64,000 bases of DNA from Parabacteroides johnsonii DSM 18315 (GCF_025151045.1 NZ_CP102285.1:4526001-4590000); one strand, 5' to 3'; counted from the stretch's first letter, positions 17,235 through 26,783 are shown. Numbers and translations: made by a program. The notes: generated by a model not told the origin, from the letters alone.

Positions 17235-18374
17235 TTAATTCGGGATCTGATCGCCAGGAGTTTTCTTGGCCGGATCGTAAATGGCTACGCTGACCTGAGA
17301 ATCTGCACATCCGTAATAGAGATACCATTTGTTTTTGAAAAAGACCAAACCTTCGATAAAGACGGTTCCATCGACATACTGTCCGCTCTTTTCAAATGAA
17401 GCCATCGGGCGGAAGAAGGGAACGTCCAGGCGTTGCAGAACTTTCATCGGTTCCTTCGGGTCGGTCAGAAGTTGTCCGGCGCAGTAGGCTCCGGCAGTGA
17501 AACGCTTGTCTCGTTTGCTGTCGTTTGTCTGGTTCTTGCCGTTATAAAGCAAGACGATGCCTTTGTCTGTCAGGATAGCGGGAGGTCCGCACTCTGTCAA
17601 TGCACTGTCGAAGTATTGAGGACGGGGTTTGATGACAGTCGCCAGTTCGTTTTTCTCGTCCAATATCGGAGTCCAGTTGACCAAATCGTCGGAGGTGGCA
17701 GCGTAGACCGCGTGTTCTCCCCAATACATGAAGTATTTTCCATCGATTTTCGTCAGCACTTGTTTTCCATTTTTGATCTCTGTTACCATAGAACCGGATT
17801 TGCAGAAAATGTCTTTGAAACGCCCGTTGTAGGCTTTAGCAAAAGCAGGGCCATGTTTTTCCCATTTGACCAGGTCACGTGAGGTGGCGATGCAGAGGCG
17901 TGCCACTTTCCGGTTCCAGGAAGTGTAGGCCATGACATACAGACCGTCCTCCGTCATTGTCACACGTGGGTCTTCGCAACCGCCTTCCCATTCGTATTCC
18001 TTCATATTATCTTTGTCCGGGTACATGACGGGGGTCTTCCGGCGTTTCATGTGGATACCGTCTTCGGATTCTGCTAATCCGATACGCGAAGTACGTTTGC
18101 CGATTCCCGTTGCAGAATTGTCCTCAGCCCGGTAAAGGACATATATTTTACCGTCTTTTACGGTTGCTGCGGGATTGAACACATCGCTCTCTTCCCATCC
18201 TATTTTTTTGTCCTGCATGGGACAGTCGAATTGATTGGAAGGATTGGGGGTAATGATCGGATTGGCTTTTTCCGGTCTGACAAAGCCGCCTAAAGCCCAG
18301 TCCGGTAATACATTTTGGCTATACCCGAATAGGGGTAGAACTGCCAGACTGATGAGTAAGATACTTTTTTTCAT
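17235..18374 (-). CDS. GH130-family beta-mannoside hydrolase/phosphorylase, secreted
   Basis: Five-bladed propeller enzyme of 379 residues with a signal peptide (1-19, ending GYSQ). The family hallmark WEGGCEDPR is at 129-137, with the conserved Asp in the SDVFNPAA segment. GH130 enzymes cleave beta-mannosides by phosphorolysis or hydrolysis. A signal peptide points to a periplasmic or surface enzyme, where phosphate use is less likely, so a hydrolase (GH130 mannosidase-like) is inferred. It lies between the DUF3823 lipoprotein gene and GH2 in PUL1, after an internal terminator-like hairpin. Confidence 0.82.
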   Translation of the reverse strand: MKKSILLISLAVLPLFGYSQNVLPDWALGGFVRPEKANPIITPNPSNQFDCPMQDKKIGWEESDVFNPAATVKDGKIYVLYRAEDNSATGIGKRTSRIGLAESEDGIHMKRRKTPVMYPDKDNMKEYEWEGGCEDPRVTMTEDGLYVMAYTSWNRKVARLCIATSRDLVKWEKHGPAFAKAYNGRFKDIFCKSGSMVTEIKNGKQVLTKIDGKYFMYWGEHAVYAATSDDLVNWTPILDEKNELATVIKPRPQYFDSALTECGPPAILTDKGIVLLYNGKNQTNDSKRDKRFTAGAYCAGQLLTDPKEPMKVLQRLDVPFFRPMASFEKSGQYVDGTVFIEGLVFFKNKWYLYYGCADSQVSVAIYDPAKKTPGDQIPN

Positions 18375-18392
18375 GCTCTAAAGAATAAAAAA

Positions 18393-18427
18393 GGCACAGA
18401 GATCCAAACAAAAAGGATCTCTGTGCC
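18393..18427 (-). terminator. Intrinsic terminator/attenuator inside the PUL1 operon
   Basis: A 13-bp perfect stem, GGCACAGAGATCC (18393-18405) with GGATCTCTGTGCC (18415-18427), has a 9-nt loop and, on the minus strand, is followed by TTTTTTATTC. This is a textbook intrinsic terminator placed between the surface-binding genes and the enzyme genes, so the enzymes are probably expressed by read-through at a lower level. Confidence 0.75.
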
Positions 18428-18436
18428 AAAGGTTAT

Positions 18437-19132
18437 TTATTGTACAATCGTTTCTATAATGGTACTGTAGTTGACTGCGCCTTCTGTTTTAGCACCGACA
18501 CGTACATATATTTTATTGCCATTTGCTTGTATTTTGTACAGATTGTCTTGATAGGTTTTATCGTTTTCCAGATCGAAAACGATTGTCCCTTCCTGCTCCT
18601 TAACGGTCTGCTTTCCTGCTTGGTTGGCATTTCCATTATCGACGCCCGGAGCAAAATTCCAGTAACCGTACACTTCGGATACCTTGAAATTGCTATTTGT
18701 CGGGTTCACCTTGTATGTAATCGTGATTTTTTTACCCGTAACTTGAGCCGAAGCGTTGATTCTTGCATAAGGAGTTGCTTTCAGATCCAATGTTGTCTGT
18801 CCTTTTACGGTTACAAATTCTTCGCAAGGAGAAACAAACGGGCCGTTAACCACAATTTTATAATCACAGTTGAACAACTTCGCATTTTCGTATGAACCGT
18901 CCATCTTTGCATAAAAATCGACCGATTGTGTTGCATCTGTGTTTTGTTCGAACATATTGATAATAACACCTGTGGATCCCTGAACAGGCAGTGGAATCGG
19001 TTCATTCGTTTCTGCATCCAGAATTTGTCCTTTGATACCTCCGTTGGGAGATTCATAATTATCCAGATCGCTCAAACAGCTTGTGAAGCATAACGAGCAA
19101 ACGGCCATCAGTAATAAACTTATCTTTTTCAT
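18437..19132 (-). CDS. DUF3823-type surface lipoprotein of PUL1
   Basis: Lipoprotein of 231 residues with signal peptide and lipobox FTSC (Cys19). The remainder fits DUF3823: a beta-sandwich beginning GGIKGQILDAETNEPIPLP, then a second Ig-like half. Such proteins commonly lie after SusD in Bacteroidetes loci and are thought to help bind the glycan at the cell surface; no enzymatic residues are visible. Located 22 bp after susD. Family call by eye. Confidence 0.75.
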   Translation of the reverse strand: MKKISLLLMAVCSLCFTSCLSDLDNYESPNGGIKGQILDAETNEPIPLPVQGSTGVIINMFEQNTDATQSVDFYAKMDGSYENAKLFNCDYKIVVNGPFVSPCEEFVTVKGQTTLDLKATPYARINASAQVTGKKITITYKVNPTNSNFKVSEVYGYWNFAPGVDNGNANQAGKQTVKEQEGTIVFDLENDKTYQDNLYKIQANGNKIYVRVGAKTEGAVNYSTIIETIVQ

Positions 19133-19154
19133 ATCAAATTTCTAAATTAGATGA

Positions 19155-21002
19155 TTAATTGGTATAACCCGGGTTCTGAATGAGATTCGGATTTGAATTC
19201 ATATCTGTCTGGTTGATCTTTGTATAATAGTTCTTTTCCAAGAAAATACGTTTCTGTTTCGGAGTGTTGGCTCCTCTTTCGAATACATATTTACCATCAC
19301 GAATATCATACCAAGGATACAATGCCGTTCCTCTGAATCCATTCAAACCGCCTTGTGCTACATCCAAGTGAGCAATTCTCCAACGTTTCATATCCCAGAA
19401 GCGATGACCTTCGAATGCCAGTTCCACTCTACGTTCGTGACGGATCTTTTCCATATTGATGTTTGACAATAAGGCGATTCCGGCACGTTCACGAATCTTG
19501 TTGACTGCATCCAATGCTTCAGATGATTTGTTCAACTCCATTGCAGCTTCCGCCAAATTTAGATAAATTTCTCCTAAACGGAAAACCGGCCATGGAGTTT
19601 CTGACTTACCCATATTCATATCGGTCAATGTTTCGTCCCAGAATTTCTTCTGATAGAAACCTGTCTTGGAGGCATCTCCGGCATCGGATCCACCATCTTT
19701 ACCTGATGTGCTATAGGTGACTCCGTTGATTTCAACCGTATTACCACCATCTGGTTGGCTGGTTGCTACATGTCTCTTATCGTCGTTTTCGATGACACCT
19801 CTTTTCCATTCGATCTTTGTGCTTTGGCAAGGAGAGCCGGGCAGATAGACGGAAGCGAATAAACGCGGGTCTTTATTTGCAAATACTTCGTATGGATCGT
19901 CGAAACGAAGAGGTTTGCCGTTTTCTTCCAACTTCAAAGTCCCTTTGGAGCCGTCTACATATTCGTATGCTTCCACCAATTCAAGTGTCGGGGCGATACC
20001 GCATCCCCAACCACCAGCACGATAAGAGAACGGTGCGTTACGTTTGTCCCAGTCGTGGCCTTTGCCTCCTGCAACGTTATATTGTTTCTGGAAGATATAT
20101 TCTCCGTTATCACCATTACCTTTCAGGAACATGTCACAAAAATTCTGTGCTTTGTTGTCTGGTTTATTGTTATACAAGGCATATTTGCCAGAAGTAATGA
20201 TCGCTTTAGAAGCCTCGTAAGATGTTTGGAAAAAGCGATCGGCTTCGGAAGCAGGGATACCTACAAGTCCTTCTTGCTGGACCGTTCCGTAGCGGGCGAT
20301 AGAGCCTGCATACAAAGCTGCTCGTGAACATAAAGATAATGCGACATATTTGCTTGCCCGGTATTTAGCTTCTGCCTCTCTTGTGTCGGGAAGGTCTTGT
20401 GCTGCTTCCTGGCATTCTTTTATAATGAAATCATAAATTTCGATTTCTTTATTACGAGGAACCATCAGTGCTTCCAAATTGTTAGGATCATATTCCTGTG
20501 ATTTGTCAATCAAAGGTACTCCACCATAGCGTTTCACTAATGTGAAATAATGCATGGCACGTAAGAAGCGGGATTCGGCCAACAGTAATTTCTTTTCAGA
20601 ATCCGACAAGGCTGTTGCATCCTGCAACTGGCTGATAAAGTCGTTGCAGTTCCTGATGTTTTTGTAGCGATCGGAGAATTTCTGCTCGAATAACGCGTCT
20701 TCGTACGTGTATGTGGCATTTCCGTTATCGAAAAGAGGATCTTTTTGGAAAGAACCTTGTGCTTCGTCAGACATGGAAGAGGCATTTTGCAAACGCCATG
20801 CGTCACGATACCAGTAATTGAAATCTTCCAGGTTCAGGCCGTCATATAAATTAACCATTACGCCATTGATCAATTTAGGGTCCTGCCAAACCTGTTCGGG
20901 AGTGATGATGTCGAAAGATTCTTTTTCAAGGTAGTCGGCACATGCTGTCGTACCTAACAAAAGTAATCCACATCCGATATTTTTTATAATTGTTGTCTTC
21001 AT
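19155..21002 (-). CDS. SusD-family starch-binding-like outer-membrane lipoprotein (PUL1)
   Basis: Lipoprotein of 615 residues, lipobox TTAC (Cys21), with the RagB/SusD fold: TPR-rich N-terminal half (FLRAMHYFTLVKRYGGVPL) and the typical C-terminal KIRHERRVELAFEGHRFWDMKRWR. SusD proteins cap the SusC barrel and deliver glycans. It starts 11 bp after the susC stop, so both are in one transcript. Ligand unknown. Confidence 0.93.
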   Translation of the reverse strand: MKTTIIKNIGCGLLLLGTTACADYLEKESFDIITPEQVWQDPKLINGVMVNLYDGLNLEDFNYWYRDAWRLQNASSMSDEAQGSFQKDPLFDNGNATYTYEDALFEQKFSDRYKNIRNCNDFISQLQDATALSDSEKKLLLAESRFLRAMHYFTLVKRYGGVPLIDKSQEYDPNNLEALMVPRNKEIEIYDFIIKECQEAAQDLPDTREAEAKYRASKYVALSLCSRAALYAGSIARYGTVQQEGLVGIPASEADRFFQTSYEASKAIITSGKYALYNNKPDNKAQNFCDMFLKGNGDNGEYIFQKQYNVAGGKGHDWDKRNAPFSYRAGGWGCGIAPTLELVEAYEYVDGSKGTLKLEENGKPLRFDDPYEVFANKDPRLFASVYLPGSPCQSTKIEWKRGVIENDDKRHVATSQPDGGNTVEINGVTYSTSGKDGGSDAGDASKTGFYQKKFWDETLTDMNMGKSETPWPVFRLGEIYLNLAEAAMELNKSSEALDAVNKIRERAGIALLSNINMEKIRHERRVELAFEGHRFWDMKRWRIAHLDVAQGGLNGFRGTALYPWYDIRDGKYVFERGANTPKQKRIFLEKNYYTKINQTDMNSNPNLIQNPGYTN

Positions 21003-21013
21003 CGTTTCTTATT

Positions 21014-24000
21014 TTAGAATGTTAGATTAACACCGAAGTTGAATGTTTTCATTTGTGGATAATAGCGGAACATACCGTCTTTGTTTTCTGGGTCCATATA
21101 TTTCATGATACCTTCGCGGCTTGTTATTGTTGCAGTATTGAAACTGTTTACATAAATACGCAAGTTTTCGATTCCGGCTCTTTGCATCCATTTCTTAGGG
21201 AATGTGTATCCTAATTCGATGGTTTTCAGGCGTAAGTAGTTAGCCTTTTGTCTTGTCCAAGTATTTGTACCTGAATTGGCAGAGAAACCAGTCGGACGGA
21301 GTGCCGGCATATATCCGGGAATCCATTCGCTACTCATATCTGAAGGATCTTCACGATGCCAGCGATCCAAGTTTAGTGTGATACCATTACCAAGACCTTG
21401 CTGGATGAATGGAGCCATAAAGTCTCCAGTCGTGAATACTTCATGACCGGCAGCCCCTTGGAAGAAGAGAGTCAAATCGAAACCTTTGTATTCTCCGTAA
21501 AGGTTCAATCCATAATACAGGCGCGGTGTATTTCCATGTCCGATCGGCTGGTCGTCCTTTCCGTCGATGATACCATCATTGTTCCAGTCCTGAAATTTCA
21601 AGTCGCCCGGCATCAATGATTTGTTACCGTTGTTATCCTGGATCGGTGAATTGAGGATTTCTTCGTAGCTTTGGAACTGTCCGATGCAGACTTTACCCCA
21701 CTGGATATCTTTATAACGATCATTGTTGTTGTTTCTCCAGTCATCGTACATATTGGCTGAAGCTGCACGTTCAACATGCTCATTGTAGATACGGGTAGTA
21801 GAGAAGTTTCCTTTTACATCGTAGGTGAAATCTCCGATTTTATGACGGTGTCCGAGAACGATTTCAAATCCCTGGTTTCTGTCGGAGTTCAGGTTTTCTA
21901 CCGGAAGTTCCTGGCCGAATGTCGTCGGTAATGTAAGCTGGCGCTTTGTCAGCAAACCACTTCTTTTACGAACGAAATAATCGAATTCGACATTGATTAA
22001 ACCGGATAATACGGATGCTTCGAATCCGACATTGGTTGTTTTAGATTCATACCAAGTCAGAGCTAAGTTGGGCATACCTCTGTCCTTTGCTCCGTTCGTC
22101 AGACCGCCTGTTCCTAAAACATAGTTTCCTGAGGGATACCGATATCCCATTAAATACTGATAAGCTCTGTATTTGCCATCCTCTTCGTCTTTATCGGTAT
22201 AACCGGTTACCCCTTCATCTCCCACTTTTCCGAAGGAGCCTCTGATCTTGAAGTTGTCGACCATCGGTAATGCTTCTTTGAAGAATGCTTCTTCAGAGAC
22301 ACGCCAACCCAAAGATACGGCAGGAAAGAATCCCCAACGATTGTCCGGGGCAAACTTGTAGGAACCGTCATAACGGAAGCTAAGCTCTGCCAAATATTTG
22401 TTGTCGTAGGCATAATTGAGACGTCCGACCAAACCGGCATGAGCGGAAACACGAGCTGTTCCACCATTGTCCATGTTTGTTTTGTCACCTGCGTCTATCT
22501 GATCGAGTGCTCCGACTGTAAACTGGCGGTAGGCTTTCAAGATGTCGGTACGGTCGTTGTAGAATTCCCACAACACCAACGCTCCGATATCATGCTTGCC
22601 GAATGTATTCTTATAATTCAGCGAGATTTGTCCGTTCGGTCTGAAATAGTTGTCATTCTGAGTTGTCAGCTCTGAAATGGTGTGGCTGCCGGAAGCATTA
22701 TAAACATCATTGACCGCGTCGTAGGTATATTCATAATATTCTTTATACCATTTTCTGCTGTATTTGTTGTTGTAGTCGTAAGAGAACAACGCTTTTGCGG
22801 ATAAACCTTTCACCCAGGGCACTTCCCAGTTCAGACCGATTGATCCGTTAAATTCACGGCGATCTCTTCTGTCGTAGCCGACATTGTCGATATCGGACAG
22901 ATGTACAGGGTTCCCTTTATCACCCGGATTGGACCAATAATCCGGATTGTTGTTAGCGTAAATCGGGAATACGGGTTTTGCCATTTGGATGCTACGGCTT
23001 AACGGCTCTGCTTCGTATGGTTTCATTCGAGTATCCAGACGACCGCTTAACTGTAAGTCTACGGTAAAGCCTTTGACGATTTCTGCACTGATATTGGAAC
23101 GTACATTATATTTTTTGTAATTGAACGCTTTGGATTTGTAGATACCTTCCTGATCTGTCAAACCAAGTGAAAAGAAGTATTTTACTTTTTCTGCACCTCC
23201 CGATACGCTTAGATTATGATAAGTGGCAGGAGCTGTTTTGCGAATGACTTCATCATACCAGTCTGTCGTTCCGATTCCTTGTTTGAAACGTTCTAGATCT
23301 TCAGCTGAATAGGGGGCTGTAACTCCGATATTCTGCTGGGCTTCGTTGTACAAAGTCGCATACTCGTATCCGTTGTAATATTCTGGATAACGGGTAATGT
23401 TCTGTATTCCGACGTATCCGTTATAATTGATTTTCGGTTTGCCAACCTGTCCTTTTTTAGTTGTAACGAGGATGACACCATTTGCTCCTTTAAAACCGTA
23501 AACGGCAGCAGATGCATCTTTTAATATACTGATTGATTCGATATCGTTAGCATCGATTTGCTTGAAATCACGTTCTACGCCATCGACAATGACTAAGGCA
23601 TCCCCATAACCACGAATATCGATGCTTGCATCATCGTCACCCGGAGCACCGCTTCTTTGTACGGCACGTAAACCAGGTAACTTACCTGCTAACGCATTAC
23701 TAACATTCGGAGTTTTGACTGTGGCAATATCCTTGGCTTGAAGTGAAGCGACCGATCCTGTTACGGATGCACGTTTCTGGACACCGTAACCGACAACGAC
23801 TACTTCATCCAATGCTTGTGAGTCCTCGGCCAATTTAACTTGGATGTTTGTCTTGTTGTTTACCGGCATTTCCTGATCTTTGTAACCGATATACGAAATA
23901 ACCAGTACGGCGTTCGGGGATACATTTAATGTGAAATTACCATCCATATCGGTAATCGTACCGTTGGTAGTGCCTTTTTCTACAACATTGGCACCGGCGA

Positions 24001-24397
24001 TAGGACCTAATGCATCTTCTACCACACCTTTAACTGTGTGTTTTGCTTGTTGTGGGCTGCCTGTTGCTCCTGCTGGTGAGAGAACGATGTAAGAACCTTC
24101 GATTTTGAAGGATACATTGTTGTCGAACAGGTTTTGCAATACTTCCTGCAAAGAAGTATTTTCGGCGTTTACTGAGACTTTTCGGTTAACATTTACGTTC
24201 TTATTGTAAATGAACAGTAAATTGGTCTGGCTTTCAATGTCGTTTAAGATATTTTCCAGCCGGACATTGTTTTTGTTAAGTGTGATGCGTATGCTCTGTG
24301 AACTTTCCGTTTCTGCTTGTGCGAACATGGCACAAGAAAGGAAGAACAGAGATGTCATCTTTAAAATACGAGATACACAAATTTTTCTTTTCTTCAT
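21014..24397 (-). CDS. SusC-family TonB-dependent receptor with STN signalling domain (PUL1)
   Basis: Outer-membrane glycan importer, 1127 residues from the chosen start. Order: signal peptide (about 1-28), STN domain (about 33-108, IRITLNKNNVRLENIL...), carboxypeptidase-regulatory-like beta-sandwich (about 119-190), TonB-box-like DEVVVVGYG (197-205), plug, then a 22-strand barrel ending in Phe. The STN domain contacts FecR anti-sigma factors, matching the FecR gene next door. The open frame extends to 24454, but a hairpin (24450-24464) overlaps that Met; the ATG at 24397 (MKKRKICVSR) gives a normal signal peptide, and 24439 is also possible. The regulatory-like domain is nearly identical to that of the SusC at 38391-41627. 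Confidence 0.92.
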   Translation of the reverse strand: MKKRKICVSRILKMTSLFFLSCAMFAQAETESSQSIRITLNKNNVRLENILNDIESQTNLLFIYNKNVNVNRKVSVNAENTSLQEVLQNLFDNNVSFKIEGSYIVLSPAGATGSPQQAKHTVKGVVEDALGPIAGANVVEKGTTNGTITDMDGNFTLNVSPNAVLVISYIGYKDQEMPVNNKTNIQVKLAEDSQALDEVVVVGYGVQKRASVTGSVASLQAKDIATVKTPNVSNALAGKLPGLRAVQRSGAPGDDDASIDIRGYGDALVIVDGVERDFKQIDANDIESISILKDASAAVYGFKGANGVILVTTKKGQVGKPKINYNGYVGIQNITRYPEYYNGYEYATLYNEAQQNIGVTAPYSAEDLERFKQGIGTTDWYDEVIRKTAPATYHNLSVSGGAEKVKYFFSLGLTDQEGIYKSKAFNYKKYNVRSNISAEIVKGFTVDLQLSGRLDTRMKPYEAEPLSRSIQMAKPVFPIYANNNPDYWSNPGDKGNPVHLSDIDNVGYDRRDRREFNGSIGLNWEVPWVKGLSAKALFSYDYNNKYSRKWYKEYYEYTYDAVNDVYNASGSHTISELTTQNDNYFRPNGQISLNYKNTFGKHDIGALVLWEFYNDRTDILKAYRQFTVGALDQIDAGDKTNMDNGGTARVSAHAGLVGRLNYAYDNKYLAELSFRYDGSYKFAPDNRWGFFPAVSLGWRVSEEAFFKEALPMVDNFKIRGSFGKVGDEGVTGYTDKDEEDGKYRAYQYLMGYRYPSGNYVLGTGGLTNGAKDRGMPNLALTWYESKTTNVGFEASVLSGLINVEFDYFVRKRSGLLTKRQLTLPTTFGQELPVENLNSDRNQGFEIVLGHRHKIGDFTYDVKGNFSTTRIYNEHVERAASANMYDDWRNNNNDRYKDIQWGKVCIGQFQSYEEILNSPIQDNNGNKSLMPGDLKFQDWNNDGIIDGKDDQPIGHGNTPRLYYGLNLYGEYKGFDLTLFFQGAAGHEVFTTGDFMAPFIQQGLGNGITLNLDRWHREDPSDMSSEWIPGYMPALRPTGFSANSGTNTWTRQKANYLRLKTIELGYTFPKKWMQRAGIENLRIYVNSFNTATITSREGIMKYMDPENKDGMFRYYPQMKTFNFGVNLTF

Positions 24398-24449
24398 CTT
24401 TGTGATAGTTAAATAAATGATATTAGATTGAAACTTCATTTTTACATTG

Positions 24450-24464
24450 GACATAGTTTGTCCT
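24450..24464 (-). other. Small hairpin upstream of PUL1 susC
   Basis: GGACA (24450-24454) and TGTCC (24460-24464) form a short hairpin with loop TAGTT. It includes the sequence CATAGTT, which also occurs in the leader repeats of other regulators and susC genes here, but the match is too short to assign it to the same family. Confidence 0.3.
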
Positions 24465-24507
24465 TCATTCTAATTATCTCCTCTTCATAGGCTATATATT
24501 TAATTGT

Positions 24508-25434
24508 TTATTGAATACGAATTTCAGTTCCGCTCTCTCGCTCGAAGGTGAAGTGAGCGTCTTGTTGTAAAGCTCTCAGCACCTGTTCAATCCCGTCGGA
24601 GGTACGGAACTTTCCACTACATGCGTAATTATCGAGCGTATGATTGTCGACAATTATCCGGATACCGAAATTTTTCTCAAGCTTCTTCATCAAATCCTTG
24701 AAATTGATATCTTTAAAAGTGATAAGTCCATCTTTCCAACTGTATGGATTGAAATCGGTGATGGGAGTGACTGTCAGCTTTCCGTTGTTGAGGCTGACAG
24801 TATTATTGGGTTCTAACACAACTGATTCGTCTGGCTGTGACTTGTCGGTAACTTTTACGCTGCCCCGTATGAGGGCTGTGGAAAATTCATTTTCGTTATA
24901 GGCCTCCACATTAAACTGTGTCCCTAAAACTTCCACTTCACAGCGGCCTGTATTGACAATAAACTTTTTATTTTTATTCTTGGCTACATCGAAAAATGCT
25001 TCTCCTTTTAAAAGGACTTCTCTTGTGTCTCCGTTAAACGAAACCGGATAAGAAAATTCTGACCGGGCATTCAGCCAGATATGAGTCCCGTCTGAAAGCG
25101 TTACTTCAACTCGCTGTCCGGCAGGAACCTTAATTGTGTTGAGCGCTATTTCAGGCTGGATATTTTTTGTGGTAAATACCGGAATGTTATATAATAGGAA
25201 TAAGGCGATGACAGCAGCGGCAGCACTTCCAATCCATTTCCAGAGTGGCATGGACTGCTTGCGAACATGATTTTCTTTTTGAAAAGCATTTAATTGGAGT
25301 GCGTCGAACAGGGCACGTTCATGATAGAAAGTATCTCTGTTCGCTTTATCGGCATTTACCCATTGACGGATTTGAGTCACTTCGCTATCTGTGGCTTCTC
25401 CGTTAAACATTTTATATAGTAGCTTCTGTTCCAT
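24508..25434 (-). CDS. FecR-family anti-sigma factor (PUL1)
   Basis: Inner-membrane anti-sigma regulator of 308 residues. An N-terminal cytoplasmic sigma-binding segment precedes one membrane helix (about 67-85, WIGSAAAAVIALFLLYNI). The periplasmic FecR domain follows (VPAGQRVEVTLSDGTHIWLNARS), then a DUF4974-type C-terminus (LMKKLEKNFGIRIIVDN). It would hold the ECF sigma factor until the STN domain of the neighbouring SusC reports bound glycan. Normally the sigma gene lies directly upstream; here the likely partner is 2.8 kb away at 28211-28786, with a toxin-antitoxin-like pair in between. Confidence 0.92.
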   Translation of the reverse strand: MEQKLLYKMFNGEATDSEVTQIRQWVNADKANRDTFYHERALFDALQLNAFQKENHVRKQSMPLWKWIGSAAAAVIALFLLYNIPVFTTKNIQPEIALNTIKVPAGQRVEVTLSDGTHIWLNARSEFSYPVSFNGDTREVLLKGEAFFDVAKNKNKKFIVNTGRCEVEVLGTQFNVEAYNENEFSTALIRGSVKVTDKSQPDESVVLEPNNTVSLNNGKLTVTPITDFNPYSWKDGLITFKDINFKDLMKKLEKNFGIRIIVDNHTLDNYACSGKFRTSDGIEQVLRALQQDAHFTFERESGTEIRIQ

Positions 25435-25685
25435 TTTTCCTGTTTCTATTATTAAGGGCGAACAAGAGGAAAAATACCCTAAAGGAAAAATGAAATATTT
25501 TTTGTTTTTTTCGGTGTCGGATATTGCTTGACTAACGAGATCGGTTTTTAAGCATCTTGTCTACCTCTTTCAAAGAGGGCATGATTTTAAGGTTCTTATA
25601 TTTCATTTTTGTATCTTGATTTTGGAATAAGCTATCTGTAATTTGTAAAGTAGTTTCTAAGTTTAAACAAGAATTTCCACCTGGT

Positions 25686-26247
25686 TTGTTTATGATATTA
25701 GGTGAGAAGTTTGACGATGCGATACAAAAGCTTAATGAATTAGAGGAAAGTTTAACTGTTCGGGATTTCCAAACAGTTCGGCCGGAGGGTAAACGGCAAG
25801 TGATACGAAACTTGACTTATTATAATCTGGATGCAATTATATCCATTGGATTTCGTGTCAATAGTGAAAGAGGTATTTTATTTCGCCGATGGGCGTAAGG
25901 TCTTAAAGGACTATTTATTAAAGGGCTATTCGATTAATCAGCGCTTGAATGATATTGAACAAAGAATGGATAACAGATTTTTTCAGATTGAGAGAACCAT
26001 TGCGGAACATGATAAGAAAATTGGCTTCTTCGTGCGTACTTCCCTACCCCCGATTGAAGGTATTTTTTACAACGGCCAGTACGTACCTATTGACATCCGA
26101 ACATATCGGGACAGTCACGATCGTTTTCTGGTTGTTGATGAAATGGACGTGTATCATATTGGAGCTTCGTTAAAGGATTTAGGAAAAAAAATGTTCGCTT
26201 GCTCAAAACTGAATATTCCTGTAACAGCGATTACTAACCTGCTCTAA
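25686..26247 (+). pseudogene. Broken RhuM-family gene remnant
   Basis: Two overlapping frames together give a degraded RhuM-like protein. Frame one (25686-25898) has RNLTYYNLDAIISIGFRVNS...FRRWA and then stops. The second frame continues at once with KVLKDYLLKGYSINQRL and HDKKIGFFVRTSLPPIEGI. In intact RhuM proteins these parts are continuous (FRxWATxVLKDYL), so about two bases have been lost near 25893. After EGIFYNGQ the segment usually found before SHDRFLVVDE is mostly missing, giving an internal deletion. The N-terminal DNA-binding part is also incomplete. It is opposite in direction to the surrounding PUL genes and part of inserted DNA. Confidence 0.75.
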
Positions 26248-26249
26248 AT

Positions 26250-26374
26250 ATGAATTTGGGAACGGAAGAATGGGACGGTTCATTTTGAACGTCATGCTTG
26301 CGTCCGGAGGCTATAACTGGACGATTATTCCTATGGAACGTAGAGAATATATGTTTTTGGTGCCCAAGAAATGA
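26250..26374 (+). pseudogene. Fragment of a Fic-family gene
   Basis: One frame from about 26249 reads FGNGRMGRFILNVMLASGG, then YNWTIIPMERREYM, matching the HPFxDGNGRxGR catalytic motif and following helix of Fic AMPylase-type proteins. The His of the motif and everything before it are gone, and the frame ends at 26374. It directly follows the RhuM remnant, so at least two accessory genes have decayed here. Confidence 0.65.
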
Positions 26375-26405
26375 CAGCAAATTCGGTTTATTCCATATTT
26401 ATTGA

Positions 26406-26423
26406 TATTTTTGTATCAAAAAT
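26406..26423 (+). promoter_or_regulatory. hipB promoter -7 box with overlapping palindromic operator
   Basis: TATTTTTG (26406-26413) matches the -7 consensus 31 bp before the hipB ATG. It overlaps a perfect dyad, ATTTTTG-TAT-CAAAAAT (26407-26423). HipB-type antitoxins bind such palindromes to repress their own operon, so this is a plausible autoregulatory operator. Confidence 0.55.
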
Positions 26424-26444
26424 GATTCTTTATATTGTTCTTCT

Positions 26445-26783
26445 ATGAAAAAGTTATATGATAAATATACAATATATGAATATTCAGATAAAGGTATTGT
26501 AGAGGAAATCTGCAAGAGAGTTAGGTCTTTACGGCTTAGCTGTTGTTTTTCTCAGCAAGAATTTGCAGACAAAGCCGGGGTATCCCTTGTTACTATTAAG
26601 AGAATAGAGTCCTGCAAGGTAAATGATATTGCCCTGAGTACGCTGCTTAAGATCCTGCGTATAAGTGGGACCCTTGAAGGGGTTGCCGATTTGGTACCGG
26701 AACTTCCTGATTCTCCTTTCCTTATCAATGAAAAAACAGGTAAGAGAGTACAACGATTTAGCAGTAAACGCAAGACGGTATGA
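26445..26783 (+). CDS. HipB-like XRE-family antitoxin/regulator
   Basis: Helix-turn-helix protein of 112 residues; the XRE domain (about 20-80) includes FSQQEFADKAGVSLVTIKRI. Short C-terminal tail (FSSKRKTV). Its stop overlaps the hipA start by 4 bp (ATGA), the coupling typical of hipBA. In characterised systems HipB binds HipA and the operator to neutralise and repress. A dyad over the promoter at 26407-26423 supports autoregulation. AT-rich, with frequent AGA/AGG and ATA codons unlike the PUL genes, suggesting horizontal acquisition. Confidence 0.82.
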   Translation: MKKLYDKYTIYEYSDKGIVEEICKRVRSLRLSCCFSQQEFADKAGVSLVTIKRIESCKVNDIALSTLLKILRISGTLEGVADLVPELPDSPFLINEKTGKRVQRFSSKRKTV

